This document shows, one piece after another, positions 7,702 to 15,601 of a DNA stretch of 64,000 bases. Below the pieces are notes generated by a model. It made no database searches. It was not told where the DNA came from and saw only the letters and a program-made list of their open reading frames with translations. The translations under genes and the position numbers were made by a program. This stretch comes from Haemophilus haemolyticus (GTDB lineage Bacteria; Pseudomonadota; Gammaproteobacteria; Enterobacterales; Pasteurellaceae). Within the stretch, counting starts at the first letter, position 1, and each line of letters starts with the position of its first letter. The DNA is taken from the NCBI RefSeq assembly GCF_003352385.1, contig NZ_CP031243.1:1714501-1778500 (forward strand), in the 5' to 3' direction.

Positions 7702-8481
7702 ATGTATTTATTATACGCTGATGAATCAGGATCGATAGATGATCCTAATGGTGATTTCTTTGTTTTAGCTGGATGTTGCTTATTTGAACGTCAAACACAT
7801 TGGGTTGATAATAAACTTGAAAGTATCGCAAATCGCTTTAGTGGATATTTTGGAGAAAGGCATTGCGAATTACACGGCAGCCCAATGTTTAGTGGTCGAG
7901 ATGGATGGAAGTTAGCAGCAAGCGTACCAGAACGAGTTCAAGCTGTTGTAGATTCTTTAGATTTACTTGACCATGAACACGGTAAAATCCCTATTTTTAT
8001 TTCAGTTATAGAAAAATCACTTTTCAGCGATAGAAGCAAAATTATTCCAACAGCATTTAAAGATATTGCTTTTGCATTTGATAATTTCTTAAAAAATATT
8101 TACTACAAAAATCAAAGTCAAAAACAAAGAGGTATTATGATTTTTGATAATTCAACATCAGAAAGAATGATACAAGATTTATCTTACACCTATAAACATA
8201 TAGGTAAAGGGGATGACAAACTAAGAAATTTTGCAGAAGTTCCAATGTTTATTGATTCTAAAGCATCTAGAATTATTCAGCTAGCTGATTTAGTCGCCTA
8301 TTGGATATATCGTTATTACCAAAGCAAAGACAATAGAGGATTTAATTTAATCAGTCCACATATTTACCAATATGCAAAACATAAAGTTGGGCTTATTGAA
8401 CATATTTCTGAAGAAACAAAAAAGACACTACTGGAAAATGCTAATGACCAAGGGTATCCATTTCCAAATGCCTCTTCGTAA
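7702..8481 (+). CDS. DUF3800-domain protein
   Basis: 259 residues. The N-terminal YLLYADESGSIDDP then FFVLAGCCLFE, the middle GIMIFDNSTSE, and the C-terminal MFIDSKASRIIQLADLVAYWIYRYY are the hallmark blocks of DUF3800, a family thought to adopt an RNase-H-like fold with conserved acidic residues (here D7, E8, and the Asp of FDN, IDS and LAD). All are intact, so the protein may be an active nuclease; its biological role is unknown, and family members often occur in mobile or defence-related contexts. AAGGAAA lies directly behind the upstream RNA's terminator. No uptake sequence occurs between 6391 and 10288, consistent with local acquisition. It lies between rnhA and ompP2. Confidence 0.8.
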   Translation: MYLLYADESGSIDDPNGDFFVLAGCCLFERQTHWVDNKLESIANRFSGYFGERHCELHGSPMFSGRDGWKLAASVPERVQAVVDSLDLLDHEHGKIPIFISVIEKSLFSDRSKIIPTAFKDIAFAFDNFLKNIYYKNQSQKQRGIMIFDNSTSERMIQDLSYTYKHIGKGDDKLRNFAEVPMFIDSKASRIIQLADLVAYWIYRYYQSKDNRGFNLISPHIYQYAKHKVGLIEHISEETKKTLLENANDQGYPFPNASS

Positions 8482-8550
8482 ATATTAAAATCTACTTTAT
8501 ACAAGCATAGCCGTTCAAAACAGAACAAAAAACAGACAAAAATATACAAA

Positions 8551-8572
8551 AAATGTGATCTAGATCAGATTT
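8551..8572 (+). promoter_or_regulatory. Near-consensus CRP site upstream of ompP2
   Basis: The 22 bases at 8551-8572 match the symmetric CRP consensus (AAATGTGA-TCTAGA-TCACATTT) at 21 of 22 positions; the only departure is G for C in the right half (TCAGA). It lies 35 bases upstream of a TTGACA box and 139 bases from the ompP2 ATG. Confidence 0.75.
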
Positions 8573-8596
8573 CAAGAAAATTAAAATTTTGGAGAG

Positions 8597-8625
8597 TTGA
8601 CATCAAAATGCGAATTTGCAATGAT
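8597..8625 (+). promoter_or_regulatory. Predicted ompP2 promoter
   Basis: TTGACA (8597-8602), 17 bases, AATGAT (8620-8625). The CRP site centre is about 70 bases upstream of the expected start near 8632, a usual class I activation distance. An inverted repeat GCGAAT...ATTCGC (8610-8629) overlaps the -10 region. Confidence 0.5.
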
Positions 8626-8710
8626 TCGCGATGTCTATTTAGGCGGTTGGACAATCTTATATGAAAAGAGTTCAATCATAGATAGTAAACAACCATAAGG
8701 AATACAAATT

Positions 8711-9757
8711 ATGAAAAAAACACTTGCAGCATTAATCATCGGTGCATTCGCAGCTTCAGCAGCGAACGCAGCAGTAGTTTACGATAACGAAGGAACTAAA
8801 GTTGAAATTGGTGGTTCTCTTCGTCTTATTTTAGAAAAAACTAATAAAGGTGGAGAAGCAAATAAACACACCCACTCAGGCTTAAGAAATGCAGGCTCTC
8901 GTTTAGAAGTTAAAGTTAAACATAATTTAGATAGCGGCTACTATGCATTGGGTTACTTACAAGTTCGTCTTGATGGTAAACAAGGCAATGGCGCTAAAGA
9001 CGATGGCTTTGGAGCTTTAGGTACTAAACGCGCTTTCGTTGGTTTAGGTCACAAAGAACGTGGTGAAGTTACATTTGGTCGCCAAGTAACCACTGCAGAC
9101 TCTTTAAGCACAGCTAACGATTACACCTATGGCATTATCGATAAAGATGCGTACCTTCCAACCGAAGGTGATTCTGTAGTTCGCTATGCTTACAAAGGTA
9201 TTGATAATTTAGTAATTAGTGCTGACTACTTATTTGCAAACCAACGCCAAAATAATGAAGTAGTAACTAATACTCTTGAAAATGGTTTCCAAGCTGGCGT
9301 TGCCTATGAAGATGGCATTATTGCTAAATTCGGTTATGGTCGTACTAACTATAAATCAGCAACTTCTCAAAAACATCATGTAGATGGTTTCTTAACTACC
9401 TTGGGTTATGATTTCGGTGGTGCAATCGTATCTCTTGATGGCGGTTATGCGAAAGAAAAAGAAATGAATCAAAATACTAAGAGATTCTATGTATCTCCAG
9501 GTTTCCAATATCAAGTTACTGATTTAACCAACGTATATGGTAACTACAAATATGAGCAAGAAAAAGAACATAATGGTTCAAAAGCTAAAGTCCACGGTTT
9601 CTTACTTGGCGTAGGTCATAAACTTCATAAACAAGTATTAACTTATGTAGAAGGAAAATACCAAGTTGGTAAAGGGTACGACGCTAATGGTTCTTATGTT
9701 GAAGGCTCTAAAGTTAAAGACAAAGCTATCGGTGTAGGTATCCGTGTATTCTTCTAA
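8711..9757 (+). CDS. ompP2: Major outer-membrane porin P2
   Basis: 348 residues: a 20-residue signal peptide (MKKTLAALIIGAFAASAANA), mature start AVVYDNEGTKVEIGGSLRL, then a 16-strand general porin pattern ending in the aromatic C-terminus GVGIRVFF required for BAM insertion. P2 is the most abundant Haemophilus porin and the route for NAD/nicotinamide riboside and small solutes. Surface-loop segments (KTNKGGEANKHTHSG, QRQNNEVVTNTLENG) differ strongly from the Rd P2 I remember and are short, as expected for antigenically variable loops or an H. haemolyticus allele. AAGGAATACAAATT precedes the ATG; CRP probably controls it. Confidence 0.93.
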   Translation: MKKTLAALIIGAFAASAANAAVVYDNEGTKVEIGGSLRLILEKTNKGGEANKHTHSGLRNAGSRLEVKVKHNLDSGYYALGYLQVRLDGKQGNGAKDDGFGALGTKRAFVGLGHKERGEVTFGRQVTTADSLSTANDYTYGIIDKDAYLPTEGDSVVRYAYKGIDNLVISADYLFANQRQNNEVVTNTLENGFQAGVAYEDGIIAKFGYGRTNYKSATSQKHHVDGFLTTLGYDFGGAIVSLDGGYAKEKEMNQNTKRFYVSPGFQYQVTDLTNVYGNYKYEQEKEHNGSKAKVHGFLLGVGHKLHKQVLTYVEGKYQVGKGYDANGSYVEGSKVKDKAIGVGIRVFF

Positions 9758-9778
9758 TTAAACAATTAGAAACTATGA

Positions 9779-9804
9779 AGGCGAATCGAAAGGTTCGCCT
9801 TTTT
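9779..9804 (+). terminator. ompP2 terminator
   Basis: AGGCGAA (9779-9785) pairs with TTCGCCT (9794-9800), followed by five T, 22 bases after the stop codon. Confidence 0.85.
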
Positions 9805-10062
9805 GTTTGTTCTAAAATCGAATAAAACAATCTAAAGTTGTTTAAAATATTTAAGGCCGATAGGAATTACAAAGTATGTGACGTTATTTTATAGTTATTC
9901 ATTTTGATTTTTCTCTACGTTAAATCCTCACAATATCTATTCAATAAGAGATACCACAAAATTCAGCTAAAGAAGATTTTGAAAATCATGAGGAAAATAA
10001 GATAAAGAATGACTTATATAAAATAAATACCTTGTGGAAGTTAAAAGAATATTTCATTGAAT
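9805..10062. other. AT-rich spacer, no convincing gene
   Basis: No RNA gene or intact ORF is visible. A stop-bounded reading frame at 9951-10064 encodes 37 hydrophilic residues (ending KLKEYFIE) without a start codon or ribosome site, perhaps the decayed end of a lost gene at this rearrangement point. In Rd, as I recall, ompP2 is followed by nag genes; here it faces the yfe operon. Confidence 0.5.
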
Positions 10063-10095
10063 AAAAACGGCACAAACATGACTTGTACCGTTTTT
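10063..10095 (-). terminator. Terminator of the yfe operon
   Basis: AAAACGGCACAA pairs with TTGTACCGTTTT around ACATGAC, one mismatch. Leftward it is followed by TTTTTATTC, 14 bases past the yfeD stop. Confidence 0.8.
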
Positions 10096-10108
10096 AAAAG
10101 AAGGGAAA

Positions 10109-10924
10109 TTATCTTGTTTTAATTTTGCTATAGGTTAATGCCACGACAAAAAACACAGCTTGCAGCAGAATAATACAAGCTCCTGTTGACGCATCAAAAT
10201 GATAGCTCAATATTACGCCAATTAGGCTTGATGTAATGGAACTGACAATAGCAATCCATAACATTTTATCAAAAGATTTTGTGAGCGTAAGTGCGGTAAT
10301 TCCTGGCGCAATTAACATTGCCACCACCAAAATAACGCCTACCACTTGCATCGTGCTTACAATGGTTAAAGCAAGCAACATTAACAATCCATAATGTAAA
10401 ATCTTTGGAGAAAGTCCTGCAACACGAGCATGACTTGGGTCAAAACAATAAAGCAAAAAATCTTTACGTTTAAAAACAATCATACAAAAAATTATCGCAG
10501 AAATAACCGCACTTTGAATGAGTTCTTGATGACTTACGCCCAATACATTACCAAACAAAATATGCGTTAAATGCTGTTCTGTTTGAATTTTGGTGAACAT
10601 AACAAGACCAATAGCAAACATTCCAGAAAATACAATGCCCATTGCTGTATCTTCTTTTATACGACTGTTTTCTTTTAAATATCCCACGCCAAGGGAGCAA
10701 AAAATGCCAGAGAAAAATGCGCCAATCGCTAAAGGAATTCCTGCCAAATAAGCAAGCACAATACCAGGCAATACTGCATGGGAAATCGCATCACCCATTA
10801 ACGACCAACCTTTCAAGACTAAATAGCAAGAAAGCAACGCACAAATAATTGAAACAATAAATGCAGTCAACAAAGCATTTTGCATAAACTCAAATTGTAG
10901 CGGTTCTAAAAGCCAATCAAACAT
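10109..10924 (-). CDS. yfeD: Mn/Fe ABC transporter permease (YfeD-like)
   Basis: 271 residues, eight to nine hydrophobic helices, ABC-3 family (ZnuB/MntB type). The family loop LKGWSLMGDAISHAVLPGIVLAY near residues 38-60 is clear, as are VVGVILVVAMLIAPGITA and the C-terminal FDASTGACIILLQ. It forms the membrane channel with YfeC and imports chelated Mn(II) or Fe(II) from the periplasm. Its first eight bases overlap the end of yfeC, giving coupled translation and equal dosage. It is the last gene of yfeABCD and carries two uptake sequences. Confidence 0.88.
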   Translation of the reverse strand: MFDWLLEPLQFEFMQNALLTAFIVSIICALLSCYLVLKGWSLMGDAISHAVLPGIVLAYLAGIPLAIGAFFSGIFCSLGVGYLKENSRIKEDTAMGIVFSGMFAIGLVMFTKIQTEQHLTHILFGNVLGVSHQELIQSAVISAIIFCMIVFKRKDFLLYCFDPSHARVAGLSPKILHYGLLMLLALTIVSTMQVVGVILVVAMLIAPGITALTLTKSFDKMLWIAIVSSITSSLIGVILSYHFDASTGACIILLQAVFFVVALTYSKIKTR

Positions 10925-11765
10925 TTTCTACCGCCTTTTTATTGCGAGTGAGTAAACCATACTTTGGTGAAAATAAGAAAGCTGCCAAAAACAATATGGT
11001 TTGCAATGTGACAATCACACCGCCAGTAGCACCATCTAAATAATAGCTAATATAGACCCCAACAAAACTTGTCACTGCCCCTAAAATAATAGCGATGATA
11101 GACAAGGTTTTGAATTTATCTGTGAGTAAATATGCTGTCGCACCTGGGGTAACGACCATCGCAATCACTAAAATCGCGCCGACAGTTTGCAAGGCAGCAA
11201 CCACACAAGCACTCAATAATGTGAAAAATAAAATTTTATAAAATAATGGAGAAAGACCGACTGTAATCGCTTGTGTTTCATCAAAAAAAATCAGCAGTAA
11301 ATCCTTCCAAAATAATAAAAGCAATACTAAACAAACACCGATGATAATTGCCACTTGATAAATATCTTCATCAGCAATACCTAAAATATTGCCTAAAATG
11401 ATGCTTTGCACATTTACTGCGGTTGGATTTAAAGAAATGATCAATAGACCTAATGCAAAGAAAGTGCTAAAAATAAAACCGATAACGGCATCTTCTTTCA
11501 GTTTAGAAATGGATTTAATCCAAAGAATGGAAAGTGCGGCTAAAATTCCGGCAAAAAATGCACCAAGTGCATAAGGCAAAGAAAAGGCATAGGCTATCGC
11601 GACACCAGGCACAACAGAATGAGAAAGTGCATCGCCAATCAAAGACCAGCCTTTAAGCATTAAATATGAAGACAAAAAAGCACAAATCCCACCAACTGCA
11701 GTGCTCAAGATCATCGCCTTGAGCATATAATCATAGGAAAAAGGTTCGAGTAATAAATCTAACAT
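10917..11765 (-). CDS. yfeC: Mn/Fe ABC transporter permease (YfeC-like)
   Basis: 282 residues, ABC-3 permease paralogous to YfeD with the same LKGWSLIGDALSHSVVPGVAIAY loop and LQTVGAILVIAMVVTPGATAYLL segment. Having two different permease genes rather than one is the Yersinia YfeABCD / SitABCD arrangement for manganese and iron. Three bases separate it from yfeB, and it overlaps yfeD by eight. The C-terminal tail is basic and cytosolic. Confidence 0.88.
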   Translation of the reverse strand: MLDLLLEPFSYDYMLKAMILSTAVGGICAFLSSYLMLKGWSLIGDALSHSVVPGVAIAYAFSLPYALGAFFAGILAALSILWIKSISKLKEDAVIGFIFSTFFALGLLIISLNPTAVNVQSIILGNILGIADEDIYQVAIIIGVCLVLLLLFWKDLLLIFFDETQAITVGLSPLFYKILFFTLLSACVVAALQTVGAILVIAMVVTPGATAYLLTDKFKTLSIIAIILGAVTSFVGVYISYYLDGATGGVIVTLQTILFLAAFLFSPKYGLLTRNKKAVENV

Positions 11766-11768
11766 TAC

Positions 11769-12689
11769 CTAATCCCTCTTATTTTTGACCGCACTTTTAC
11801 AAGGACAGTCTTCAAAATGGCAATCCTGTGTTGTTGGTGCAGGAGGATCTTGCTTAGTTTCGCCATAGAATACAACGGCTTTTTCATCATCCGTTAAGAC
11901 GGTAACCGCACGTTTATCTTCATCGTTATGTAAATCCTCACCCAACAATTTAATATGGCGTAATACCCCACCAAACACAATTTCCAAATTATGTTGGTTA
12001 AAGGTATCTTCCGTTTTCCCTGCGGCAATCACCGTACGATTAATCATCACCACTTGATCACAAAAATCAGGAACAGACCCTAAGTTATGAGTTGAGACAA
12101 GAATAAGATGACCTTCTTCTCGAAGCTGTTGAAGAAGATCAACAATGGCATTTTCAGTTTTCACATCAACGCCAGTGAAAGGTTCATCCAATAAAATAAT
12201 TGGACTTTGTTGTGCTAAAGCGCGGGCCAAAAACACGCGTTTTTTCTGCCCGCCAGATAACTCACCAATTTGACGATGCGCGAGATGCTCAATGTTCACT
12301 CGCTGCATCGCCTCTTGAACTTTTTGTTTATCAATCGCTTTGGGGATACGAAGGAAATTCATATACCCATAACGCCCCATCATCACGACATCATACACTG
12401 ACACCGGAAATTGCCAGTCTACTTCTTCAGATTGTGGAACATAAGCAACCAAATTACGTTTCAGTGCTTGGGAAATTGGCAGATCACAAAGTTTGATTTC
12501 ACCTTGTTGTGGCTTCACAAGCCCCATTATGCTTTTAAATAACGTGGATTTACCACTGCCATTCACACCCACTAATGCACAAATAGTTCCACTGTTTAAT
12601 GAGAACGTCATATTGTGAATAGCTGTGTGGCCATTGTTGTAACGAACAGTTACATCATTAACCCAAATTGATGTCGAGAAAGAGTCCAT
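11769..12689 (-). CDS. yfeB: Mn/Fe ABC transporter ATP-binding protein (YfeB-like)
   Basis: 306 residues. Walker [10 protein letters not shown] (about 42-50), Q-loop [10 protein letters not shown], signature [17 protein letters not shown], Walker [13 protein letters not shown] and H-loop STHN. It is about 50 residues longer than the shortest relatives: the C-terminal extension ends [21 protein letters not shown], with three cysteines and a histidine, a possible metal-sensing or metal-binding tail. An uptake sequence at 11788-11796 encodes part of that tail. Its start overlaps the yfeA stop by one base. Confidence 0.9.
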   Translation of the reverse strand: MDSFSTSIWVNDVTVRYNNGHTAIHNMTFSLNSGTICALVGVNGSGKSTLFKSIMGLVKPQQGEIKLCDLPISQALKRNLVAYVPQSEEVDWQFPVSVYDVVMMGRYGYMNFLRIPKAIDKQKVQEAMQRVNIEHLAHRQIGELSGGQKKRVFLARALAQQSPIILLDEPFTGVDVKTENAIVDLLQQLREEGHLILVSTHNLGSVPDFCDQVVMINRTVIAAGKTEDTFNQHNLEIVFGGVLRHIKLLGEDLHNDEDKRAVTVLTDDEKAVVFYGETKQDPPAPTTQDCHFEDCPCKSAVKNKRD

Positions 12690-13570
12690 TATTTTCCGAA
12701 TCCTTTAACAATGGTTGATACAGTGACGTTAAGCAAATCAATATAAGTTGGCACAGGGCCTTTTTTCGCAGAAAGTGAATCAACGTACAACACGCCACCG
12801 TATTTTGCGCCACTTTCTTTCGCTACTTGTTGTGCTGGTTTTGGTGAAATTGTACTTTCACTAAACACAACAGGAATATTGTTTTTACGAACTAAATCAA
12901 TCACTTTACGCACTTGTTGTGGTGTGCCTTGTTGTTCAGCATTAATTGGCCATAAATAACCTTCTTTTAAGTTGTAATCTTTCGCCAAATAACTGAAAGC
13001 ACCTTCACTTGTCACAAGCCAGCGCTGTTCTTCTGGAATTTGTGCTAATTTTGCACGAAGCGGCTCATCAAGTTGTTTAATTTTTTGAGCATAGTCAGCG
13101 GCATTTTTTTCATACACAGCTGCATTTTGTGGATCGTATTTCACCAATGCATTTTTAATATTTTCAATATAAATTAATGCATTAGATGGCGACATCCACG
13201 CATGTGGGTTAGGCGCATCTTTATACGGACCTTCATAAATAGACAATGGTTGAATACCTTCAGTCACCACCACGGCTGGTTTATCTTTAATATTTTGGAA
13301 GAAACGTTCAAACCAACGTTCCAAATTTAAACCATTCCATAAAATTAAATCAGCAGATTGCGCTTTTACAATGTCTTTTGGCGTTGGTTCATATTCATGA
13401 ATTTCAGCACCAGGTTTGGTGATAGATTCCACTGTAGCAGCATTACCCGCCACATTTTGTGCGATATCTTGAATCACGGTAAAGGTAGTGACGACTTTGA
13501 ATTTTGCATTAGCCTGCATTGCAAACAAACCAAGTGCAAGTGCGGTCATAATTTTTAATGAATTTCGCAT
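12689..13570 (-). CDS. yfeA: Periplasmic Mn/Fe-binding protein (YfeA-like, cluster A-I)
   Basis: 293 residues with a signal peptide ([22 protein letters not shown]). The ZnuA-like fold is shown by [17 protein letters not shown], the His-containing [13 protein letters not shown] (H ligand near 77), [18 protein letters not shown] (second His near 138), and conserved Glu and Asp in [11 protein letters not shown] and VLYVDSLS. There is no long His-rich loop, which argues for manganese/iron rather than zinc. First gene of yfeABCD. A Fur-box-like sequence lies about 100 bases upstream. The region corresponds to Rd HI0359-HI0362. Confidence 0.9.
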   Translation of the reverse strand: MRNSLKIMTALALGLFAMQANAKFKVVTTFTVIQDIAQNVAGNAATVESITKPGAEIHEYEPTPKDIVKAQSADLILWNGLNLERWFERFFQNIKDKPAVVVTEGIQPLSIYEGPYKDAPNPHAWMSPSNALIYIENIKNALVKYDPQNAAVYEKNAADYAQKIKQLDEPLRAKLAQIPEEQRWLVTSEGAFSYLAKDYNLKEGYLWPINAEQQGTPQQVRKVIDLVRKNNIPVVFSESTISPKPAQQVAKESGAKYGGVLYVDSLSAKKGPVPTYIDLLNVTVSTIVKGFGK

Positions 13571-13926
13571 AAGATGTCCTTATAAAAAAGTATTAGATTG
13601 GATGCCTGAATAATCGCTCAACAGCTCAACAATTATTCATCATAGGTAATAGTACTACTTTTATTACGCATTTCAAATGAAAATAATTATCAAAAATTAA
13701 AATTATTGTGGTTTTGAAAGCATAACAAAAAGTGAGATAGATTTTCCCTATGTTTTTAAGTGTTATATCATCGTGATAATCTAAGTTTTCAAAAACTTTT
13801 ATCCTTATTTATTGATTTAATTACTGATACAAAAGTACAAATATTTTTCTATCACTAGAATGACTTTTTCTAAAATTAAGTCTAGAATGCAACGGCTGTT
13901 ATAAATTCATCTTTTGAGGATAATAC
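13571..13926. other. Divergent regulatory region yfeA / lipoprotein
   Basis: 356 AT-rich bases without a gene. It holds the Fur-like site at 13673-13691, a small palindrome TATCATCGTGATA (13766-13778), and a repeated TCTAGAATG-type segment (13855-13893) before the lipoprotein's ribosome site TTTTGAGGATAATAC. I see no riboswitch fold. Confidence 0.6.
13673..13691. promoter_or_regulatory. Predicted Fur box upstream of yfeA
   Basis: TCAAATGAAAATAATTATC matches the 19-base Fur consensus GATAATGATAATCATTATC at 14 positions. It lies 103 bases upstream of the yfeA start. Iron repression would fit a YfeABCD transporter. Confidence 0.45.
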
Positions 13927-14394
13927 ATGAAAAAAGCATTTTGGTTAGTATTAAGTTCAGCAATAGTCTTAACTGCCTGTGATGATAAGCCTAAAATGAC
14001 AGAGCAAACTAAAACAACTGAACAAACTAAAATATCGGTAGAGCAACCTGCTCAACAACCAATATCGATAAACTACAAACAGATCGCACTAGAAAAATCC
14101 CAAAAAGCGATTGACACTGCTAAAGTTGCTCAAGATAAATCAATTCAAGCCAATGAAGCTGTAAAAGTAGCAATGCAAAAACAGCAAGAGGCACAGACTG
14201 TGTTAAGTCAAGGTGGTGAAGAGGCTGAAAAACTTTCTAAACAAAAAATGGACGAATCTAATGCTGCTGCAGAGTTAGCCCTGAAATTGTCTGAAGAATC
14301 AAAAGCAGCTTCAGCACTTTCAATCCAACTTTCTAAAGAGGCTGAAGAAGCTGCAAATAAGGCTAATCAACAAGCCCAATCTTCCGAAAAATAG
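13927..14394 (+). CDS. Small coiled-coil lipoprotein of unknown function
   Basis: 155 residues. Signal peptide with lipobox LTAC: the modified cysteine is C19, followed by DD, which in E. coli logic could favour inner-membrane retention. Residues 20-50 are Thr/Gln-rich linker. From about 55 to 150 an Ala/Lys/Glu/Gln-rich heptad pattern (AEEAANKANQQAQ and similar) predicts one long helical coiled coil, as in Lpp- or TolA-like spacers. There is no enzyme motif. It stands alone between the yfe operon and pbpG with its own terminator. It is a plausible periplasmic scaffold, but the function is unknown to me. Confidence 0.75.
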   Translation: MKKAFWLVLSSAIVLTACDDKPKMTEQTKTTEQTKISVEQPAQQPISINYKQIALEKSQKAIDTAKVAQDKSIQANEAVKVAMQKQQEAQTVLSQGGEEAEKLSKQKMDESNAAAELALKLSEESKAASALSIQLSKEAEEAANKANQQAQSSEK

Positions 14395-14427
14395 GGCAAG
14401 TTTCATTCTTCTAGCCACTATTTAATT

Positions 14428-14464
14428 AAATGCGAGATAAACAAACTATTATCTCGCATTTTTT
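14428..14464 (+). terminator. Terminator after the lipoprotein gene
   Basis: AAATGCGAGATAA (14428-14440) pairs perfectly with TTATCTCGCATTT (14449-14461), followed by T residues. It is shared with the convergent pbpG. Confidence 0.85.
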
Positions 14465-14477
14465 ATGTTTATGAACA

Positions 14478-15356
14478 TTATTTTGATAATTTCTGAATTA
14501 GCGTATTAAAGCCCACTTCATCATATCCATCTTCATATTGAGCTTCTCCAGCTACATCATGAATGGTTCGTCCATTCAATGCAGTACAACCGTATTTTTC
14601 TAATTTATTTTTAGTAAAGCTAGAACGATATGCAGAAGAAGAATTATTGAGACTAATTACACCGATGGTGGAACTTTTACATGGGTGTTTATTGATGAAA
14701 ACGAGATTATAACCAGATTCTCGAATATAGCCTGTCTTATTGACTACAGCATCAAAAATTTCATCACGCACTAATTTATTTGTATTTTTCATTAATACGC
14801 TATGTCTTCCTGCTTGAATATTCGTAGCACTGATATTCGATAACTGTCGAATTTCAGGCTTATTTAAAGAATGCTTAGCAAGCTTAACTAAATCCATAGG
14901 ACTAGAGATATTGCTACTCGATAAACCAGAACTATCATGAAAACGAGTAGAATACATGCCTAATTGGCGAGCTTTTTCATTCATTTTATTAATGAATTGT
15001 ATTCTGCTCATTCCTGCAGCACGAGAAAGCGCATGAGCCGCATAGTTATCAGAATGCACAAGCATCGCCTTTAATAATTCTCTGCAAGCCATCGGAACAT
15101 TCATCGGTAATTTGGTGCTTGTACCTTTAATGTAATCACGATCGTCACTGGTTATCGCAATGGTGCAATTAGGATTTGTATTATTCTCTAGAAAAACGTT
15201 CGCCGTCATTAATTTCGTTACAGAAGCAATAGGCTGAACGCTATCAGGCGCATGGCTTTCCAACACTCGATTATGCGTAAAATCATACACAACATAAGAC
15301 TGTGCCACCACAAAAGAAGGACACAAAGATAAAATAAATAAAGCTTTTTTAAACAT
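14478..15356 (-). CDS. pbpG: D-alanyl-D-alanine endopeptidase (PBP7 type)
   Basis: 292 residues with a signal peptide (MFKKALFILSLCPSFVVA). The three serine-peptidase motifs of S11-family penicillin-binding proteins are present: S45-V-T-K48, HSDN near residue 98 and KTG near 208. It cleaves the D-Ala-meso-DAP cross-bridge of murein in the periplasm, acting in peptidoglycan remodelling. The length is close to E. coli PBP7. It is divergent from rlmN across a region holding a CRP-S site, which is closer to the rlmN side. Positional counterpart of Rd HI0364. Confidence 0.9.
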   Translation of the reverse strand: MFKKALFILSLCPSFVVAQSYVVYDFTHNRVLESHAPDSVQPIASVTKLMTANVFLENNTNPNCTIAITSDDRDYIKGTSTKLPMNVPMACRELLKAMLVHSDNYAAHALSRAAGMSRIQFINKMNEKARQLGMYSTRFHDSSGLSSSNISSPMDLVKLAKHSLNKPEIRQLSNISATNIQAGRHSVLMKNTNKLVRDEIFDAVVNKTGYIRESGYNLVFINKHPCKSSTIGVISLNNSSSAYRSSFTKNKLEKYGCTALNGRTIHDVAGEAQYEDGYDEVGFNTLIQKLSK

Positions 15357-15418
15357 TATTGGTCACCTTAGAAAATAGGCTTACATTTTACCGCACTTTT
15401 TACGCTGTAATTGGAAAT

Positions 15419-15440
15419 ATTTGCGATCTAGATCGCAAAA
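15419..15440 (+). promoter_or_regulatory. CRP-S (Sxy-dependent competence) site upstream of rlmN-pilF
   Basis: The core TTGCGATCTAGATCGCAA (15421-15438) is a perfect 18-base palindrome with TGCGA half sites instead of TGTGA. This is the defining feature of Haemophilus CRP-S sites, which need CRP plus Sxy and drive the competence regulon. A -10-like TAGATT at 15478-15483 would put the site centre about 61 bases upstream of transcription start. The adjacent pilF is a known competence-regulon gene. Confidence 0.8.
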
Positions 15441-15601
15441 AAGTGCGGTGATATTTTCTATCGTTTTTCAATTCTGCTAGATTATGCGGTGACAAATCTG
15501 TACAATCGCCGTTCATTTTTTAATTGCGAATTTTTCGTTGTGAGTTTTTGATAAAACACCTGCACAACGCTATCGCCACAATGTGTAATAACGAGGCTAA
15601 A

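Noticed and set aside
8610..8629. Inverted repeat GCGAAT...ATTCGC near the ompP2 promoter
   Set aside because: Six-base arms without a known regulator match; noted with the promoter but not called as an operator.
9951..10064. Stop-bounded 37-codon frame between ompP2 and yfeD
   Set aside because: No start codon or ribosome site and no recognisable homologue; kept only as a possible decayed fragment.
13766..13778. Palindrome TATCATCGTGATA upstream of the lipoprotein gene
   Set aside because: Short, AT-rich, matches no regulator I know, and may be chance in a 356-base AT-rich spacer.
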